Source: Linyphia triangularis (Eukaryota; Arthropoda; Arachnida; Araneae; Linyphiidae). Taken from it: a DNA stretch of 64,000 bases. Positions 22,319-35,824 of this stretch are shown in pieces. The number at the start of each line of letters is the position of its first letter. Position 1 is the stretch's first letter. The notes beneath the pieces were generated by a model. The model saw only the letters and a program-made list of their open reading frames with translations, had not been told where the DNA came from and did not search any database. Location: assembly GCA_963978545.1 (NCBI GenBank), contig OZ021725.1, positions 87,156,305 to 87,220,304 of the forward strand, read 5' to 3'. Made by a program: the position numbers and the translations under genes.

Positions 22319-24410
22319 GTATTCATGACTTCAATTGAACTAATAAAGGTTTAATTTAACAGTTAGAATTAGAAAACCCCACACAGTTTTCCAACCTCTT
22401 ATCATGTCTTGGTACTTTTAAAAGAACAATACAATTCAACCAAACGTATTCTTAGTATGTTTGAAATCTATTCAAATACCTTAAAAAAAAAAAAAACCGT
22501 CTGTGAGAACTAGAAAAACCGATGTATAAAGTATGAGATGGCCTATGTTATCTACAGTCCTTAGTTGCCACCAGAATAGGGAAAACGCAGACAGAATCGT
22601 GTTTCTATATTCCCGGGGGTCTCATTAACAATGCGAAGAAATAGAGACGGGAAATAACTTCATCTCATTGGAGGAGAAAGGACGGAATCTAATTCCCTGG
22701 TTATTATTAATCCTGTGCCGCGGTTTCAACAGAAACACGAAGCGAAAAGAAAACACCCGAACGGGATCTTTTTCCCCGCGGAGGGATTTTTCATTTGGTG
22801 GCGTTGGCGCTGCAGTGGCTTAAGTACGGTTACGTAATTTTCTGAAAGCAGATGTTAAGTTGAATTAAAAAAAATAAATCAGTAATGGATTTATGAAAAG
22901 TGATATTTATCGATTTGGTAATTGACGCACTATACAAATATTTCGATTCAAATAGGAAAAAGCTCATGAAATTATTTAATTTGGCACACAATTGTAAGGC
23001 AAATGAGACGTAACTATTATAATACAACTAAATGGCGTTAAAAACATTAATCAATTTTGTGTTTTATAGATAGAAATACCAATTTCGCAAAAAATTCACA
23101 ATTTTAGTTTTGATACATTTTGGCTAAATATTTTGAAGAATCAAGTCTTCAACATCATCGTTATAAAATATGTTTCTAAATTTCGGAAGAATCTAAAATG
23201 TGATGGGTATCAATTGCAAAGCAATTACTGTTGAAACACTATAAAATGACTTATACGATCCTTTTGTAGAAAGAATTTATCTGCTGATTTGATAGCTTGA
23301 TTCTCATGTGGTTAGAGTATACGTGGATATTTGGAGGTTTAGGTCACATCTTTCAGATACATGGGATATACATGGGATTAATTAAACAAAAGTAATAATG
23401 GTTTTAAATAAGCATGTGGTAACTTTTATTGTTGAAAGTGTAATGTAAGTGAGCACTGAATACTGTAAAATACCATTTTGTGTGTGTGTATTACATTTTT
23501 CAAAAGTATTTCAATTTTGTATTGAGAAGTATGGAAATTTTTCATATATCTCAGAAAATAAAAATATTAATCACTGTCTTCAAATCTTAATATTTTAATA
23601 CAGTGATCAGTTACAAATATTCAGAAATCTGTTTCATATTACCCCACTAATGAGGCATCATAAAATATACTTACTGGTACTTTGAAAAAAATTCATTTTC
23701 TTAAACGAAATTATATTTAAAAAAAAAAAAAAAAAAAAAAAAAATTGTGATTTTCATTAACTAAAAAATACATGAGATTTAAAACAAATTATCAATAACA
23801 CTTGGCAAATCCTCTCCCGAACTTCTATACGTTGTTCTTCAAGTCCAAAGTTCCATAACATGTAATCATTTATATACATCATTGTGCATTTACATGTATT
23901 TCATGATTTTCTTAAGCAATTTTGTCAGTATTCCACGCTTTGTTGTATCCGGAAATTTATAACTTTCCACGAAAAAGAAAAATATTAAGTTTTCCAAGAT
24001 GCCTTTCATCTCTTTTGAAACTAGTAGAGGTAAAAAGTAACAAGAACAAAATTCTCATGTAATATGTTGCTTATCAAACAATATAAAGCGTTAAATGAAT
24101 CTACAAAAATCAATTCATAATTGCCTTGGAGGCAAAAAAAAACAACAACAAAAAATGTATAAGGTGAAAATTATTTCAAACGTAGAACGACATATTTTTC
24201 TCTTTTAAGCTTTCAATAAAACTTGTTGTTGATATCAAATCAAATAAATATGTGTGAATACTATCTTTGGTAACCCTATCTTTTTCAAACCCAGTTTATT
24301 TAAAAATTTTGCTCATTTAAAAGTTTCAAGTACATTTTATTTTACATTATATTTACAAATACAAATACAAATTTTAGGACCAACAACAGGCTCAAGGCCC
24401 AACAGGGTTG
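22319..24410. other. Anonymous sequence with one GC-richer stretch
   Basis: 22590-22810 is less AT-rich and not obviously repetitive in this window. The rest is AT-rich with a ~28-base A run at 23717. No exon is supported. Confidence 0.4.
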
Positions 24411-24414
24411 GTCG

Positions 24415-24835
24415 AGTAAATATATATATATACACGTATATAGAAATAGAAAATAATTTGCATACGATAGTTACACGATCATACATACAATATAGCTTAG
24501 TTACAGGATCATGCACATACAATAGTTACAGGATTATACAATCCAATATGCATAATACAATACAATATACTTAATACAATACAATACACATAATACAATA
24601 CAATGTACATAATACAATGCAATATACAAAGTTGACACAACGTTTGACAATCATACTGGAAAAATGCAATATATAATGCAAGCAATATATACAAGCTGAC
24701 ACAATATACAATAGTTACAGGATTATTCAATACAATATACATAATACAATAAAATATACATAATACAATAAAATATACATAATACAATAAAATATACATA
24801 ATACAATAAAATATACATAATACAATGCAATATAT
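24415..24835 (+). repeat. Tandem repeat based on TACATAATACAATA
   Basis: It is irregular at first and becomes a clean 19-bp unit (ATACATAATACAATAAAAT) repeated about four times at 24733-24812. The overlapping translated frames are Tyr/Ile/Cys strings from the repeat and not genes. Confidence 0.85.
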
Positions 24836-24839
24836 AAGT

Positions 24840-26035
24840 TAAAAATTATAAGCCTAGAATGTAGCCATAATTATTTATACTAAAAAAAATTTTGTGAACT
24901 AAATATAAAAACTGTTTATATATATATATAAAAAAATATATAGGTATATTTGATACTGAAAATTCAACCAAAACTAACTTCGCCATAAGGTTCTTAGACC
25001 ACTTTTTAACTAACTCTTCAGTGTGTACCCCCTGCGAATTGAGCTCCGGGAATTATAAATAAAGTAAAAGAACATTCGTAAAGGAAAAACGTCATCAGGA
25101 GTTACATATTGGATGAATAATACATGCAAAAGGCCTCACTGAATCCAAACAGAACAATGCAGCTAGGGGTTTCCTTTCTTGGCCTTTTTTTATTTCTAGT
25201 TTCCGAGTGAATTTTTTGCACGTTTAGATTTTTTTTTTTTTTTGTCCAAAGATTCTTTTGAATGAGTGCACGCTTTTATTAAGCACGGGGTCTCGATCTT
25301 GGATTTTTTATTATTATTCTTGTTTTTATTTTGGCTTGCTTTTCCACGTCCTCACGTGGTATGCCGAAAATCTCAGCTCATTTATTTGTTATGAGAGACA
25401 AAAATGTGTGTGTAGTGACTGTATAATAAATATCGAATGCTGGGGACGCGGAGGGGATTTTTTTTTTTGAGTAGGTTTTTCGACAGTTTTTGCGCGTCTT
25501 TCGTTTCGCGTGTGAGTGAAGAAGATGCGTTTTTAATTATATAAAGATGCGAATAAATTTGTGTATTATTTAGAAAAATGAAGAAAGTCGTATTTGCGTA
25601 ATATCTAACGTTATTAAAACCTACGTATCTAACATTCTAAGCATTGGTGTAAGTTTTTTAATCAATGTTATTTTTAATAAATATTATATTTGAATTAAAG
25701 TATATTTCAACGATATATTTTAAATGTATAAAAAGGGAATGTAATATGGAATCATATGCACTTATAAGCAATGACGTCTTCGTAATTTCTATTTTTAAAC
25801 CTTAGACCATTTATCAACGATTATTGTTTTCTCCAATAGATAAACACATAGAAAAACATTCAGTACTTTTTGAATTATAGCTACTTCAATGCTTTGTTAC
25901 ACCAAAAAAACAGTGTATAGCATTTGAAAAAAGAAATCTAGAATAATAGTGGGCAAATTTTAATCTATAATAGCAATGGTCAAACTTTTAAACCCAGTTG
26001 AGGGTAGATTAAAATGATAAAATACTTGGCTCTAC
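24840..26035. other. Anonymous sequence
   Basis: No gene is recognised. There is a short (TA)n at 24918 and T runs at 25229 and 25460. Confidence 0.45.
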
Positions 26036-26279
26036 TCTATACTAAACTCCAACTTAACTTGACATCACTAGACGATAGATCTTCACCGTGCTCATAGGCA
26101 ATTAATCCATTTTAGGGGAGTGAATACATAATTCTAGCCAAACCTTATAGCCTTTTGTTCTCTACAAGGTTGGTTTGGCGAACATTATGCTTTCACGCCG
26201 CCAAAATGGATTAAATGCCTATGAGCACTGTGACGATCTACCGTCTAGTGATGTCAAGTTAAGTTGAAGTTTAGTATAG
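26036..26279. mobile_element. Hairpin MITE, ~75-bp arms
   Basis: The arms begin CTATACTAAACT and end AGTTTAGTATAG. About 75 bases on each side pair with few mismatches, including CTTAACTTGACATCACTAGA against its complement. It encloses about 90 bases and has no ORF. The superfamily is not assigned. Confidence 0.8.
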
Positions 26280-26284
26280 ATCTC

Positions 26285-27830
26285 AATACTTTTCTATTGT
26301 ATGAAGAAATTGGCGCCTTTTTACAGAGATGTTTTTGTTGAGATTTTTATTCGTATTTAACTTTTCATTTATGTAGGAATTTTTAAACACGAAAATAAAT
26401 TACAAGAATATTTGTATATTTACCTCTTTTTGGATTCCACTTTCTCAAGCTACAACCAAGTTCTTTTCATAAGAATTTTCACTTATTTTAATAACATTTT
26501 AAACTAGTCTTTTAATTTCTTTTAAACGCTGTTACACCGAAACTTGTGCCTTAATTTCATTGCCATGGTTATTCTCTGAATCAAACCGATTCCATCGGCA
26601 CTACATCCACTAGAAGAAAAAAAAAATCCCCAGGAATGTTGTGTGTGGTATTCCCTCTATTACATTTCCCCCAAAAGAACTTCCCTACGTTTTCTCCCTC
26701 CGAACCCATTCGCCAGAGAACTGCAATTCGAGTCCGAAATAACGATCAAAACGATGAGAATATTTTCCCCCTCCCCCCCCATCTAAATTCCCCCAGAAAT
26801 GAGATCTCTCTTACCGATTGGAGCAGCAGGCTTACATCTCAACTCGACATCCAATAAATCCCGCCCCATCGTAAAAAAAAAAATCCGCTGGAATTATTGA
26901 ATAGCGAAAGAAAAATCCCATCTTAATGTGTGAATTTCTTCCTAGCCTTTTATGTTGCCATCCTACCAATGCGAAAAAAAAAAAAAGTAAGGGGTAGGAA
27001 AATAATTAAACCCCCTCTCCCCTTCCCTCCCCATTAAGACCAGTCGAGAGGGAATTATTTTTTCCCCCGTTCTAATGGTCGAGTTTTTTCGTGTTCTTTG
27101 GTTGAGTTGATCGTGGAAGTCTAGGGGCGTTGTCGTAAGGGGCACCTATATTAACCCTTTAATGAGTCTTATTGACCCACTCCATTTATAAACCCAGACG
27201 GTAGACTGAGTTTAAAGCGTTTAACATTCTCACATAGTGGCTCTTGGGTTTTTGTTTTCATAGCCAACTGTAAATATAGTCAGTAGTGTTTTTGAGCTGA
27301 GATTTGGTTTAAATGTTATTAAACCATAAACAACGGTTGGTAATTTTTCTTTGCAAATAAATTGCCATTGTGGTTTCACTTAGTATTTAAAAAAATCATG
27401 AAATGATTTTCTCAAAACTCTGCAAATTCCAAAATATACCTTAAATGATCAAAATAAACAAGGTTAAATTTAATGGGGGGGGGGGGGGATTGGAAGGCAA
27501 TTTCTTTTTCTCGGAATCCATTTTGAGGTTTTTAGTGCATCACAATATTTAAAATATTATCTACAAAATGGTCTAACACTCTTGGTGGGAAATTCGCTAA
27601 TCCGCAGTATTTTGAAATATTTTTCGAAAAAATAACATCACTAAAAAAACCCGTCTGCTTTGTACTTTAAACACTGTTTTCTTAATTTTTTTTTTTTAAT
27701 ATATACAAATGCACCTTTTTATCAGGATCTATATAATATTTTGCTATGGAATGTTTTTTGCTGGTACGTATAGTACTTTTACTACTTTTACACAAATAGA
27801 CATATGCCTTTACAGAAATGTTTTTTTTTT
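26285..27830. other. Anonymous sequence with homopolymer C/G tracts
   Basis: 26600-27130 contains many CCCCT/CCCTCC tracts and is less AT-rich. 27475-27488 is a pure G run. There is no supported gene. Confidence 0.4.
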
Positions 27831-27836
27831 GCTTAA

Positions 27837-28077
27837 TCCTAGTATACGTTACACGATGAATTTGGCGACATTGACGATGATGCATATGCTTTTTTTCATG
27901 GTATGTTTTATATATTTGCCATCTTCAGCTTACGATTTTCTATGTTTTAGCCTACGCAAATTCTTAGCGACAATTGTAAAAAAGTTACTTTGGCTTTGGC
28001 AACAGTTTGGCGGTAAGCATCAAGTCATTTCGGTGGTAGCGATATTAATCGCGCCAAGCTTGTAACGTATACTAGGA
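27837..28077. mobile_element. MITE with 17-bp terminal inverted repeats
   Basis: It starts TCCTAGTATACGTTACA and ends TGTAACGTATACTAGGA, exact complements, with partial pairing beyond. The 118-codon open frame 27709-28065 runs into it and is considered chance. Confidence 0.75.
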
Positions 28078-28424
28078 TTTTACCGTTTTTTTTTTTAAAT
28101 TCCTCATCATGGTTTTTTGGAAATTTAAATTTCTTTTTTTTTTTCAAACCATCATAAATGCTAAGCAAAATTTTAATTTTACAAAAGCATAGAATAAAGG
28201 AAGGGGAGGAGAAGCGTAGTTCTTTTCTTATTATGAGTATTTAGTAGCTATTCTTAATAAAAAAAATTCTGGGTCTAAAGCTCAATTTTTCTGTGTATTG
28301 AAGATTATAACCCTACACTATTAATCAAATTATGAGTATACATAGCTTCTGCTTCTTATTTTAATACTACAAACAAATTGAATACACAAGGTGATTTCTA
28401 ATACCTATTTAAGTCCTTCAAATT

Positions 28425-28535
28425 TGAAACGTTGTCTCTTATAGCCAGGAAATTAACGTATACGTTGTGACAATGTTAAACATTTTGAGACAGCTTACAG
28501 TGCCCCTATCAGCGATTCATGCAAGTTAAGAAAAT
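28425..28535 (+). mobile_element. Single-arm copy of the 28776-29104 MITE family
   Basis: AATTTGAAACG, TCTTATAGCCAGGAA, ATAACGTATAC-like and TTACAGTGCCCCTA match the left arm of the neighbouring MITE in order. The opposing arm is absent. Confidence 0.6.
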
Positions 28536-28775
28536 AATTGAAAAATTAAAGAAAATAGCCAAAAAAGTAAAATGAAAATGTACGCAATGATACTGCAAAA
28601 TCGCGGGTAAAAGTTTAATAAAGTTATCCGTAAAATTTTGAGGAGATATTCGTTGTTGACATCATAGAATATTCACTATTTGAAAAGGAGCTTGTCCTGA
28701 ATTGAGAAACGTGTTCTCCGGTGTTATATAGTTTTTTTTTTACCTGTATTTTTTAGTTTTTAATAATGTATACCT

Positions 28776-29104
28776 CAAGTTAACCTATAGTTAAATTTGA
28801 AACGGCGTCTCATATAGCCAGGGAAATAACGTATACCTATAGTTAAGTAGGTATGCAATTTTTTTAAATGGATTACAGCGCCCCTAGCGGCGATTTATTG
28901 AAGACAATTTATTGGCGATTTTTTTACCTATTTCTTTTAGTTTTTTTAGTTTTTTCTTGTAACTTCAATAAATCACCGCTAGGGGAGCTGTAAGCCGTTT
29001 CAATTTTTTTTGCATAGTCACTTAACTATGAGTATACGTTCTTTCCATGGCTATATGAGACGCCGTTTCAAATTTATAGGGTTTAAAAGAATTATTAGGT
29101 ATCG
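28776..29104. mobile_element. Hairpin MITE, ~110-bp arms
   Basis: The left arm (AATTTGAAACGGCGTCTCAT through GCGCCCCTAGCGGCGATTTA) is mirrored by the right arm ending GAGACGCCGTTTCAAATT. TAATGTATACC occurs at about 28765 and about 29105 and may be the target duplication. There is no ORF. Confidence 0.75.
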
Positions 29105-29115
29105 TAATGTATACC

Positions 29116-30235
29116 ACTTCTAATGATGTATGATTTTGGGTTATATATATTTCAAAAAATTCAATTGTTTCCTTATGATAAACTTTCTATTTTGACCATT
29201 ATAAGTTTAAAAAGCAGTCTAAGTTTTATCTATTTTAAGACCATTCTATGTTTAGTCTTTTGTGTATTCTTAAATCTTATTTCGTAAGCAGTCTGCTTAA
29301 ATAATAATTTTCAAATTGAAAATAATTTAGTTGAGGTGAAAGCTTGTTGTTCATGGCCACAAAGTAGCAACGTTTAATTGATATATTTTTTTCATGCTGT
29401 CATACACCTCTGAGTCCGACATCACCTCTGAGTTCCAAAAATTAGTATCATCGGTAAAATTCTTAGCTTTTTCTATCGTTTTCGACCACAAAATCGAAAT
29501 ACTAAAGGACATCCTAACAAAAAATATTTTAAAGAGGCGACAAGTAATTTTGTCTCAGTCAATCCTTGCCTTTTTAACTTCTGAATTTTTTATTTTTTTT
29601 GAACTTTTGATGAAACTGTTTTAGGTAAAGTAATAGAATATAACTTCAATATTTGACTTATGCAAGTTCATTGTTTCAAAACCAAGAGAATTTTTTATAC
29701 AAAGGAGATGCAGGGAAAAAAACATAAATTCAGAAATTTGAAGAGCTTTGCTAAAAGATAGCTTTTGAGGTCACAGTTCTACTGTTTAAATCTGAAAATG
29801 TTCTTTCAATACAGTTGTATTTGTTAGTAACTTTGTTTTAATCTGAAACTAAATCAATTTACAATTACTATTAACCTCTTCATTAAATATGAATTCAAAG
29901 GACATTACCCGATATCGTGGTACTTTTGTGTTTTTTCGTCGACCATTTTCGGCAAAAAAAAATTCTGTTACCAATTCAGGTACAATGGATTACGGCAAAA
30001 TTGTGACTGAGAAAAGAAAACCGTGGAATTACACAACAATGCTTCAAATTTTATTTAGGTAAATGACTAATTTATTACTTATTTTTAAAGTTATTCAAGA
30101 TTTTAGGCTGCCTTAGTTGATAAGCATTATAGGAGTTTAACAGGATTTCATATTTTACTGAAACACTAATTATTCGATGGTTTGTAAGCGTCAGAGCAAC
30201 CAGAGAATCAGTGTTACTGAACCATACACAATATA
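29116..30235. other. Anonymous sequence
   Basis: A 76-codon frame at 29394-29624 shows nothing recognisable. No repeats were noted. Confidence 0.4.
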
Positions 30236-30378
30236 ACTATTGAACCATATATAACTATTGAACCATATATAACTATTGAACCACTTATAAAAGAACTATT
30301 GAACCACTTATAAAAGAACTATTGAACCACTTATAAAAGAACTATTGAACGACTTATAAAAGAACTATTGAACCATTT
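30229..30378 (+). repeat. Tandem repeat, 18-bp then 23-bp units
   Basis: Units of AACTATTGAACCATATAT (18 bp) change to AACTATTGAACCACTTATA plus AAAG (23 bp). There are about seven units in total. Scattered GAACCACTTAT echoes occur at 30540 and 30590. Confidence 0.85.
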
Positions 30379-30379
30379 G

Positions 30380-31785
30380 TTTAATAATCTTGTTTAATAG
30401 GTCTTTAATCTCCCTCAATGCGTTTATTAAAGCATACAATTCCTGCCTTCATTATTACCATCCATGTCCATTAGTACCATTCGCTAAATTCTAGAATTAT
30501 TTTAGAACTTATGTTATAACAATAGGAGAACTAGTATTATAGAACCACTTATATAACCACACTGAACAAGTATTATAACACACTATTATTGAACCATTTT
30601 ATTAACTAGCACTAAGATACCAGTTTTATACATTTTTTTTTTTTTTTTAATTTTGCATCCTTAACAATGAAATATGGTGAGTATCGCCTAAGTCAAATAT
30701 ATATATATAAAAAATAATAATTAAAGTAATGAATAACTCCACGCTTTAATACTAAAATCTCCCAACCTCCCACCACCTCCTCTCCCCACCTCCAATAAAC
30801 TTGACATCTAACATTGACTCATCGTTGATGTATTAGTCGATATCGATATTTTCCATTTCCAGCCACTACATCGAGAGTGCTTCGTCCATAAACGGGGATG
30901 GCATCGTTAAAATATTTGAAAACTTTGAGTACTTCGGTAATCTACTTGGAGTACCGTTAATAGACATTGACGAGGACTCTTGATCGTAGGAAGTGATCTG
31001 TAAGTACTTGATGGAAACGACATTCGATAGGGTTTACTCGTTGGGACGTCCTAAATTATGGATATGTTTTTAAAATTAAGTTTTTTTGTGTGTGTGAGGA
31101 AGTTAATGGTCTGCAACCTGTATCTATTTCATTATTCAAGAGGGTCTGAGACACAAACTTTTTTTTTTAAATTCTCAACAAAAAAAAATAATAATAATAA
31201 AAATATTATTTAAAAAAATAATAAAAAATTTTATAAATAAAGTGGCATACAAATTTAATTTCTATCATTACTAGAACTTGAAATATTGAAGTTTTTGTTA
31301 CATTACAACTGGTATCTCAGACATGCTATCTTGAAACTTTGAAACTGTTTTTCTCTCTGATGGCTTTTTGTCCCTTTTTTGAGTTTAAATTGATATAACT
31401 TAAAAAATGCTTGTTATAAATCTATGAAACTTTCCGCAACTATTTTTCTTCAGGAATTATGCTTTTTTATTTAACTTTTTTTTAAAAAGTTTTTGGAGCT
31501 TAGCCTACTATGGATTTTATACAGTTTTTGCACAAAATATTTTTTAAAAAATTCTACATACTTTATTGAAAAATCATGATGGCAATTTTTGATATGAATT
31601 ATAAAAAATAATTTTATACAAAAATGAAGTGATTTTTTAAAAGTCTTTCAAATATTTCAAATTTAGGAAACATCAAACTTTTAAAGTTTTTTAATTTAAA
31701 AAAAAATATTTTTTTAAATTTGAAAATTTAAAATAGTTTTTTTTAATTTTCAAGTCATCCAAAAAAAAAAAATCATTTCAATTCA
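30380..31785. other. Anonymous AT-rich sequence
   Basis: No gene or repeat family is recognised. Confidence 0.45.
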
Positions 31786-31890
31786 AACAATTTTTCAATC
31801 AAACAATTTTCAAATCATTCAATCAAACAATTTTCAAATCATTCAATCAAACAATTTTCAAATCATTCAATCAAACAATCAAACAATTTT
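31786..31890 (+). repeat. Tandem repeat, 24-bp unit
   Basis: The unit AATCAAACAATTTTCAAATC plus ATTC is repeated about four times with partial units at each end. Confidence 0.85.
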
Positions 31891-31899
31891 CAAATCATT

Positions 31900-34371
31900 T
31901 CAAATTTAAAATAGTTTTTTTTAATTTTCAAATCATCCATTATTGCATAAATAATTTCAGAAAAATAATTCTAAAAATAAAAGATTTTAGAATTTTGACT
32001 CCTATACCCTCGTAACATTTGAAAAGCATTTTTTCTGGTAAATTTGTCCGATGTGACTGTCAACTAGTTTTACGTATTCGTTCGGGTTTTTTTTTCAGCT
32101 AAAAATGTAGTCTCAATGCATTTGATTTCTGTCATAGCCCTTTTTTGAAGATTTTTTTAAATTTATTTTCTAACTAACTTTTGGGTTGAAATATAATAGA
32201 AAGCACTTGTGTTATTTTAGTTTATCTTATCTTTTTTATTAAAGATTTATTTTTTGTTTCGAAACTTAAAATTATAAACGAAAGGAAATCAGGCATAACC
32301 GGTGTCTCCAATAGATTTGGATTCCTTACAACATTACTTATAAATCGATAGTAAATAATTTATACTCTCTTATAACCAGAAAAATTTCATTTTAATTCAG
32401 TTTTATTAAAGTTTTTCAAAAGGTTTTAGCACAACAAATGTCCAAACAATACAATATATAGAAAATAAGTTAGTATAATTTACTCTCCCCCACGAACTCC
32501 TCCAAAAGTGTTATCTCCTTTGAAATTTAAAATTCAAACTACTCTCAGTAATCTAAACATTGTTACAGCATTTTTGTGCAGTTTAAAGAGCACTTGCGTC
32601 ATGACAATTGCAATAATTTAAATACAAACATGCTTGTTTGATGATTTATTAAATCTCCTTTTCGAAAATAAAAACAAATTACTCGCCTATTTTCTCAGGG
32701 ATGATTGCATATTATATAAAGTGTGTAAGTGGCTCAAAACAATAGCTTTAATCGTAATCTAAGTGTCATACAAAAATACATAAGCAACAGTATTTATTTG
32801 ATAGCCATTCATACTAAAACCAAACAATCACCCTTACCTTCCCTTACACAAAAAGAAATATCCCCGTCATTCCCCAAATGACCACCTCTACACACGTTCT
32901 TCATCTTAGCCATTCCATCCCAAAATCGTCTGCAATCCTCCTCCCTCTAGGTCATCCCTCTTCCGAGGCAGACGATTCACTCATATGTCCACCCCCTTTA
33001 TTGCCCCCAAACGACCAAAAGGGGACATTTAGAACTGGGAACATTAGGTATGATGACAACATGCCACTCAACCCTTGCATTCCCAGAATTCCGCCGCCAC
33101 AATACTCCCCCCCCCCTCCCCACAACACAATTAAGCTTCACGTGACCACTTTGTTTCTTGTCACTGGTGGAAGGGAAGATGAAGGGGGAAATGTACGTCC
33201 GTCCGTAACTATTAACGCAAAAAGACACGCAAGAAGCTGATGGGAATTTGATTGCGTGTCAAACATGTACGCGTTGTGTTTGGAAATGTCATTGGTTGGT
33301 GATGAATGTGGTTTCTCTGGTCGTTATTCGGGGTTTACTGGTGATTCGAGATGATTGTGGAATTATAATTTGATGTAGGTCAACATCTGCGTAAATGCTT
33401 ACATGTTGTTGGGTGGCTGATTGCCTCCTTTTGTTTAGTGACTCCTTTTGATTAGGGTCGTAGTACATTGCGTTTGGGCCTAGTAACTAATATCCGTGAT
33501 AATATAATTATGCAATAACTTCTTCAATAAGTGAAATAATAACAATACTCAATATTGTGCAATAACTCAAGTTATCTGAAACTCATAACAACAAACACTC
33601 GCTAAATAAATAACTACTTTAATTCTGGTCTAAATTAGTAATACAAAATACAATGTTACATTTACTCAAGGAAACACATTAAATCAAAACTAATATCAAA
33701 ATTGGTTCAAGAACAAACACATATAAACCAAATTGTCCCAATTAAATTAAATAAATTCTCGACTGGAAAACTATATGTAAATGGACTTACATGGACTCAG
33801 CACCATCGTCAATTTCTCGTTCACAGAAAACATCTTAAGGATAGTTGTGAACTGTCATATTCGGAATTGTCAACTCTCTGTAGTAATTGTTGACGGGCCA
33901 AGTTTTTTGCATCTCCATTCTTCCCATTAAAACTCACTTTCAAATCATGCTTTTAACGCACCGCCCAAAATATTCAACATCTTTACTTGAATGGTCAGTT
34001 GTAGACCCGCCTATATTTTGGCCTGGCCTTATTGGCTCTAAGGTAATCCTTTATAAAAATATCTGTATTTCAAAACTCACCACCTATGTGGTAATAAAAC
34101 TTTTTAAACCCTTGACTTCTTTGTAACCAGGTAACTAAAAAGAGTAATAAAACCCAGATGTGAAAAACCAGGTGTTCAACAGGGGGCTGCTTTTTAAAAC
34201 TTCTAAGGAAATCACATACTTAAAATATCATGAAATTGGCTTCCCAACAATATTACGTGAATGCTGCGACTGTTTTTGGAAATATAAAAATTCAATAAAA
34301 TTTTCAATGTAAATAGATTTAAAATCTTGTATACTTTTAGATGGTATATTTTGTGAAGATACTCTTTCATT
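31900..34371. other. Anonymous sequence
   Basis: 32870-33240 is C-rich on the plus strand and carries overlapping open frames of 120 (+) and 76 (-) codons without recognisable motifs. No mobile element was seen. Confidence 0.4.
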
Positions 34372-34569
34372 CCATTATACCAAACGGTATAGTGGTTAGC
34401 GTGCTAGCTTCTAGACCGCATGGTTGTGGGTTCGAGTCCCGTGTTAGGCATGGGTGTTTGTAAATGTATTTTGGCTTGTCTAATGACAAATGTATAGGTG
34501 CATTATAGCCCTCGTGTTGCTGACGGCGCCAGATAATCTGAAAACAACCAACCAACCATTATACCAAAC
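34372..34569 (+). mobile_element. tRNA-derived SINE (family 1), with target duplication
   Basis: The A-box-like TAGTGGTTAGCGTGC and B-box GGTTCGAGTCC are spaced as in a tRNA gene. The body GGCATGGGTGTTTGTAA and a CCAACC-type tail match the copies at 55185 and 61250. CCATTATACCAAAC flanks both sides (34372-34385, 34556-34569). Confidence 0.9.
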
Positions 34570-34655
34570 CAAGGTTGATTAATGATATACCAATTGAAAG
34601 GCTAAGACATTATTTTCTGATAAATAGTTGATTTAAAGTTGCACATTGTTTTATC

Positions 34656-35285
34656 CAGTGTTCTTCAATTTTTGTTATCCACCAGGGGACCCTCTTTTAA
34701 GATAATTTTTTAATGGAACACTTTGTTCAGTAGCGCACCCAGATTAGATTTGGGAGGGGGGGGGCTGTCGTATTACATATTATGAACAAGGTGCTTCCGT
34801 GCCTTTATTATAAAATATCTATTTAAATTTTATATTTATTCAAACAAAAAGATAAATATTACTTAAAAAGTATTTGTATTACACTTACATACGAAATTGA
34901 AAACAAAGAAAAGCAAAACAAAAAATAAAAAAAATAATAATGACTTTGTTGTGTTAGTTTATTACTGCACAATTTATCAATATCTGGATAAATCGGTGTT
35001 AATTGGAAATGCATATATTTTTCGACGTAAATTTTTGTAGGGACATATGTGGAAAAGGCTTTCTCTCTAAGTTAGGTTGTTTCAAAATACATAATTTTTT
35101 ACCACACTTTGGATATTTCTGGATATTCTTCCATTAATTTTATCCAAATTATGCCGATGCAGCGCTTCTAGTTGTGAACGCAGGGTAACGTTTGAATTTT
35201 ATCATTGACTCGCGGAACCCCTTAAGCGTTGAGTGGAATCCTAGGGTTTCGCGGAATACAGCTTGAAGAACATTGGTTGAAGCTC
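34656..35285. mobile_element. Non-autonomous hAT-like element, CAGTG ends
   Basis: It starts CAGTGTTCTTCAA and ends TTGAAGAACATTG, an imperfect inverted pair of the kind common in hAT elements. The interior includes a G run and AT-rich sequence. An 8-bp target duplication is not evident, so the assignment is tentative. Confidence 0.45.
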
Positions 35286-35364
35286 TGTTTGAACAAAAAC
35301 GTTAAAAAAAATCAGAAATAATACGAAAATTTAAGGAAGTTGTGACAGTATAGAGTACTTTATA

Positions 35365-35490
35365 CTAGGGATGGAACGGATGTGAGTTTTGCCGGATGCC
35401 GGATTTCGGATATCCGGGGTACCATGTCTACCGGATACGGATATCCGAAACGGATTTCGCCGGATATCCGGCCGGATATTCGTTCTATAT
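35365..35490. repeat. Cluster of GGATATCC-type motifs, hAT 3' side
   Basis: Within ~120 bases there are repeated CCGGAT, GGATATCCGG and ATCCGAAACGGAT strings, after CTAGGGATGGAACGGATG, which looks like a hAT terminus. A matching cluster lies on the other side of the transposase remnant at 37560-37680. Confidence 0.7.
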
Positions 35491-35562
35491 ACTAAAAACG
35501 ATAGTTATACGATATGCTATACGAAAAAAATGGTCATGATATGAAGTATTAAGTAAATTATA

Positions 35563-35822
35563 ATTAGTGGTTAGCGCACCGCACTGCATGCCACAAGTCC
35601 ATGGTTTGATTCGCGGACTGGGCAAGGTTGACTTAGCTGTTTATACCTGAAAGAAATAAACTGAGGAGGACCATGCATGCTTGGGAACTAAGCACTGGGG
35701 TTCGGCATCAGAATGACCATCTGACTGAAACATCTGCTATGTGACACACAAATGCCACAGTCGAGAAAGCTGAGCTGAGCTGGGCCCAGCAGGCCTTAGT
35801 CCACACGGGCTGTCGCGCCACT
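35563..35822 (+). mobile_element. tRNA-derived SINE-like element (family 3)
   Basis: The A-box-like TAGTGGTTAGCGCACC and B-box-like GGTTTGATTCG lie about 35 bases apart, followed by a ~200-base unrelated body. This is the only copy in the window. It abuts the palindromic MITE at 35825. Confidence 0.6.
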
Positions 35823-35824
35823 GC

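Noticed and set aside
24254..24799. Overlapping frames of 61-106 codons
   Set aside because: They are translations of the TACATAATACAATA tandem repeat.
27709..28065. 118-codon hydrophobic frame as a membrane protein
   Set aside because: It crosses the terminal inverted repeat of a MITE, and its hydrophobicity follows from T-rich DNA.
32878..33240. 120-codon Pro-rich frame
   Set aside because: C-rich sequence gives overlapping frames on both strands, with no motif and no splice evidence.
34382..34450. Functional tRNA gene
   Set aside because: Good A and B boxes, but no proper cloverleaf acceptor pairing. It is followed by a shared SINE body and tail and flanked by a target duplication. The same applies at 15515, 35563, 51180, 55185 and 61250.
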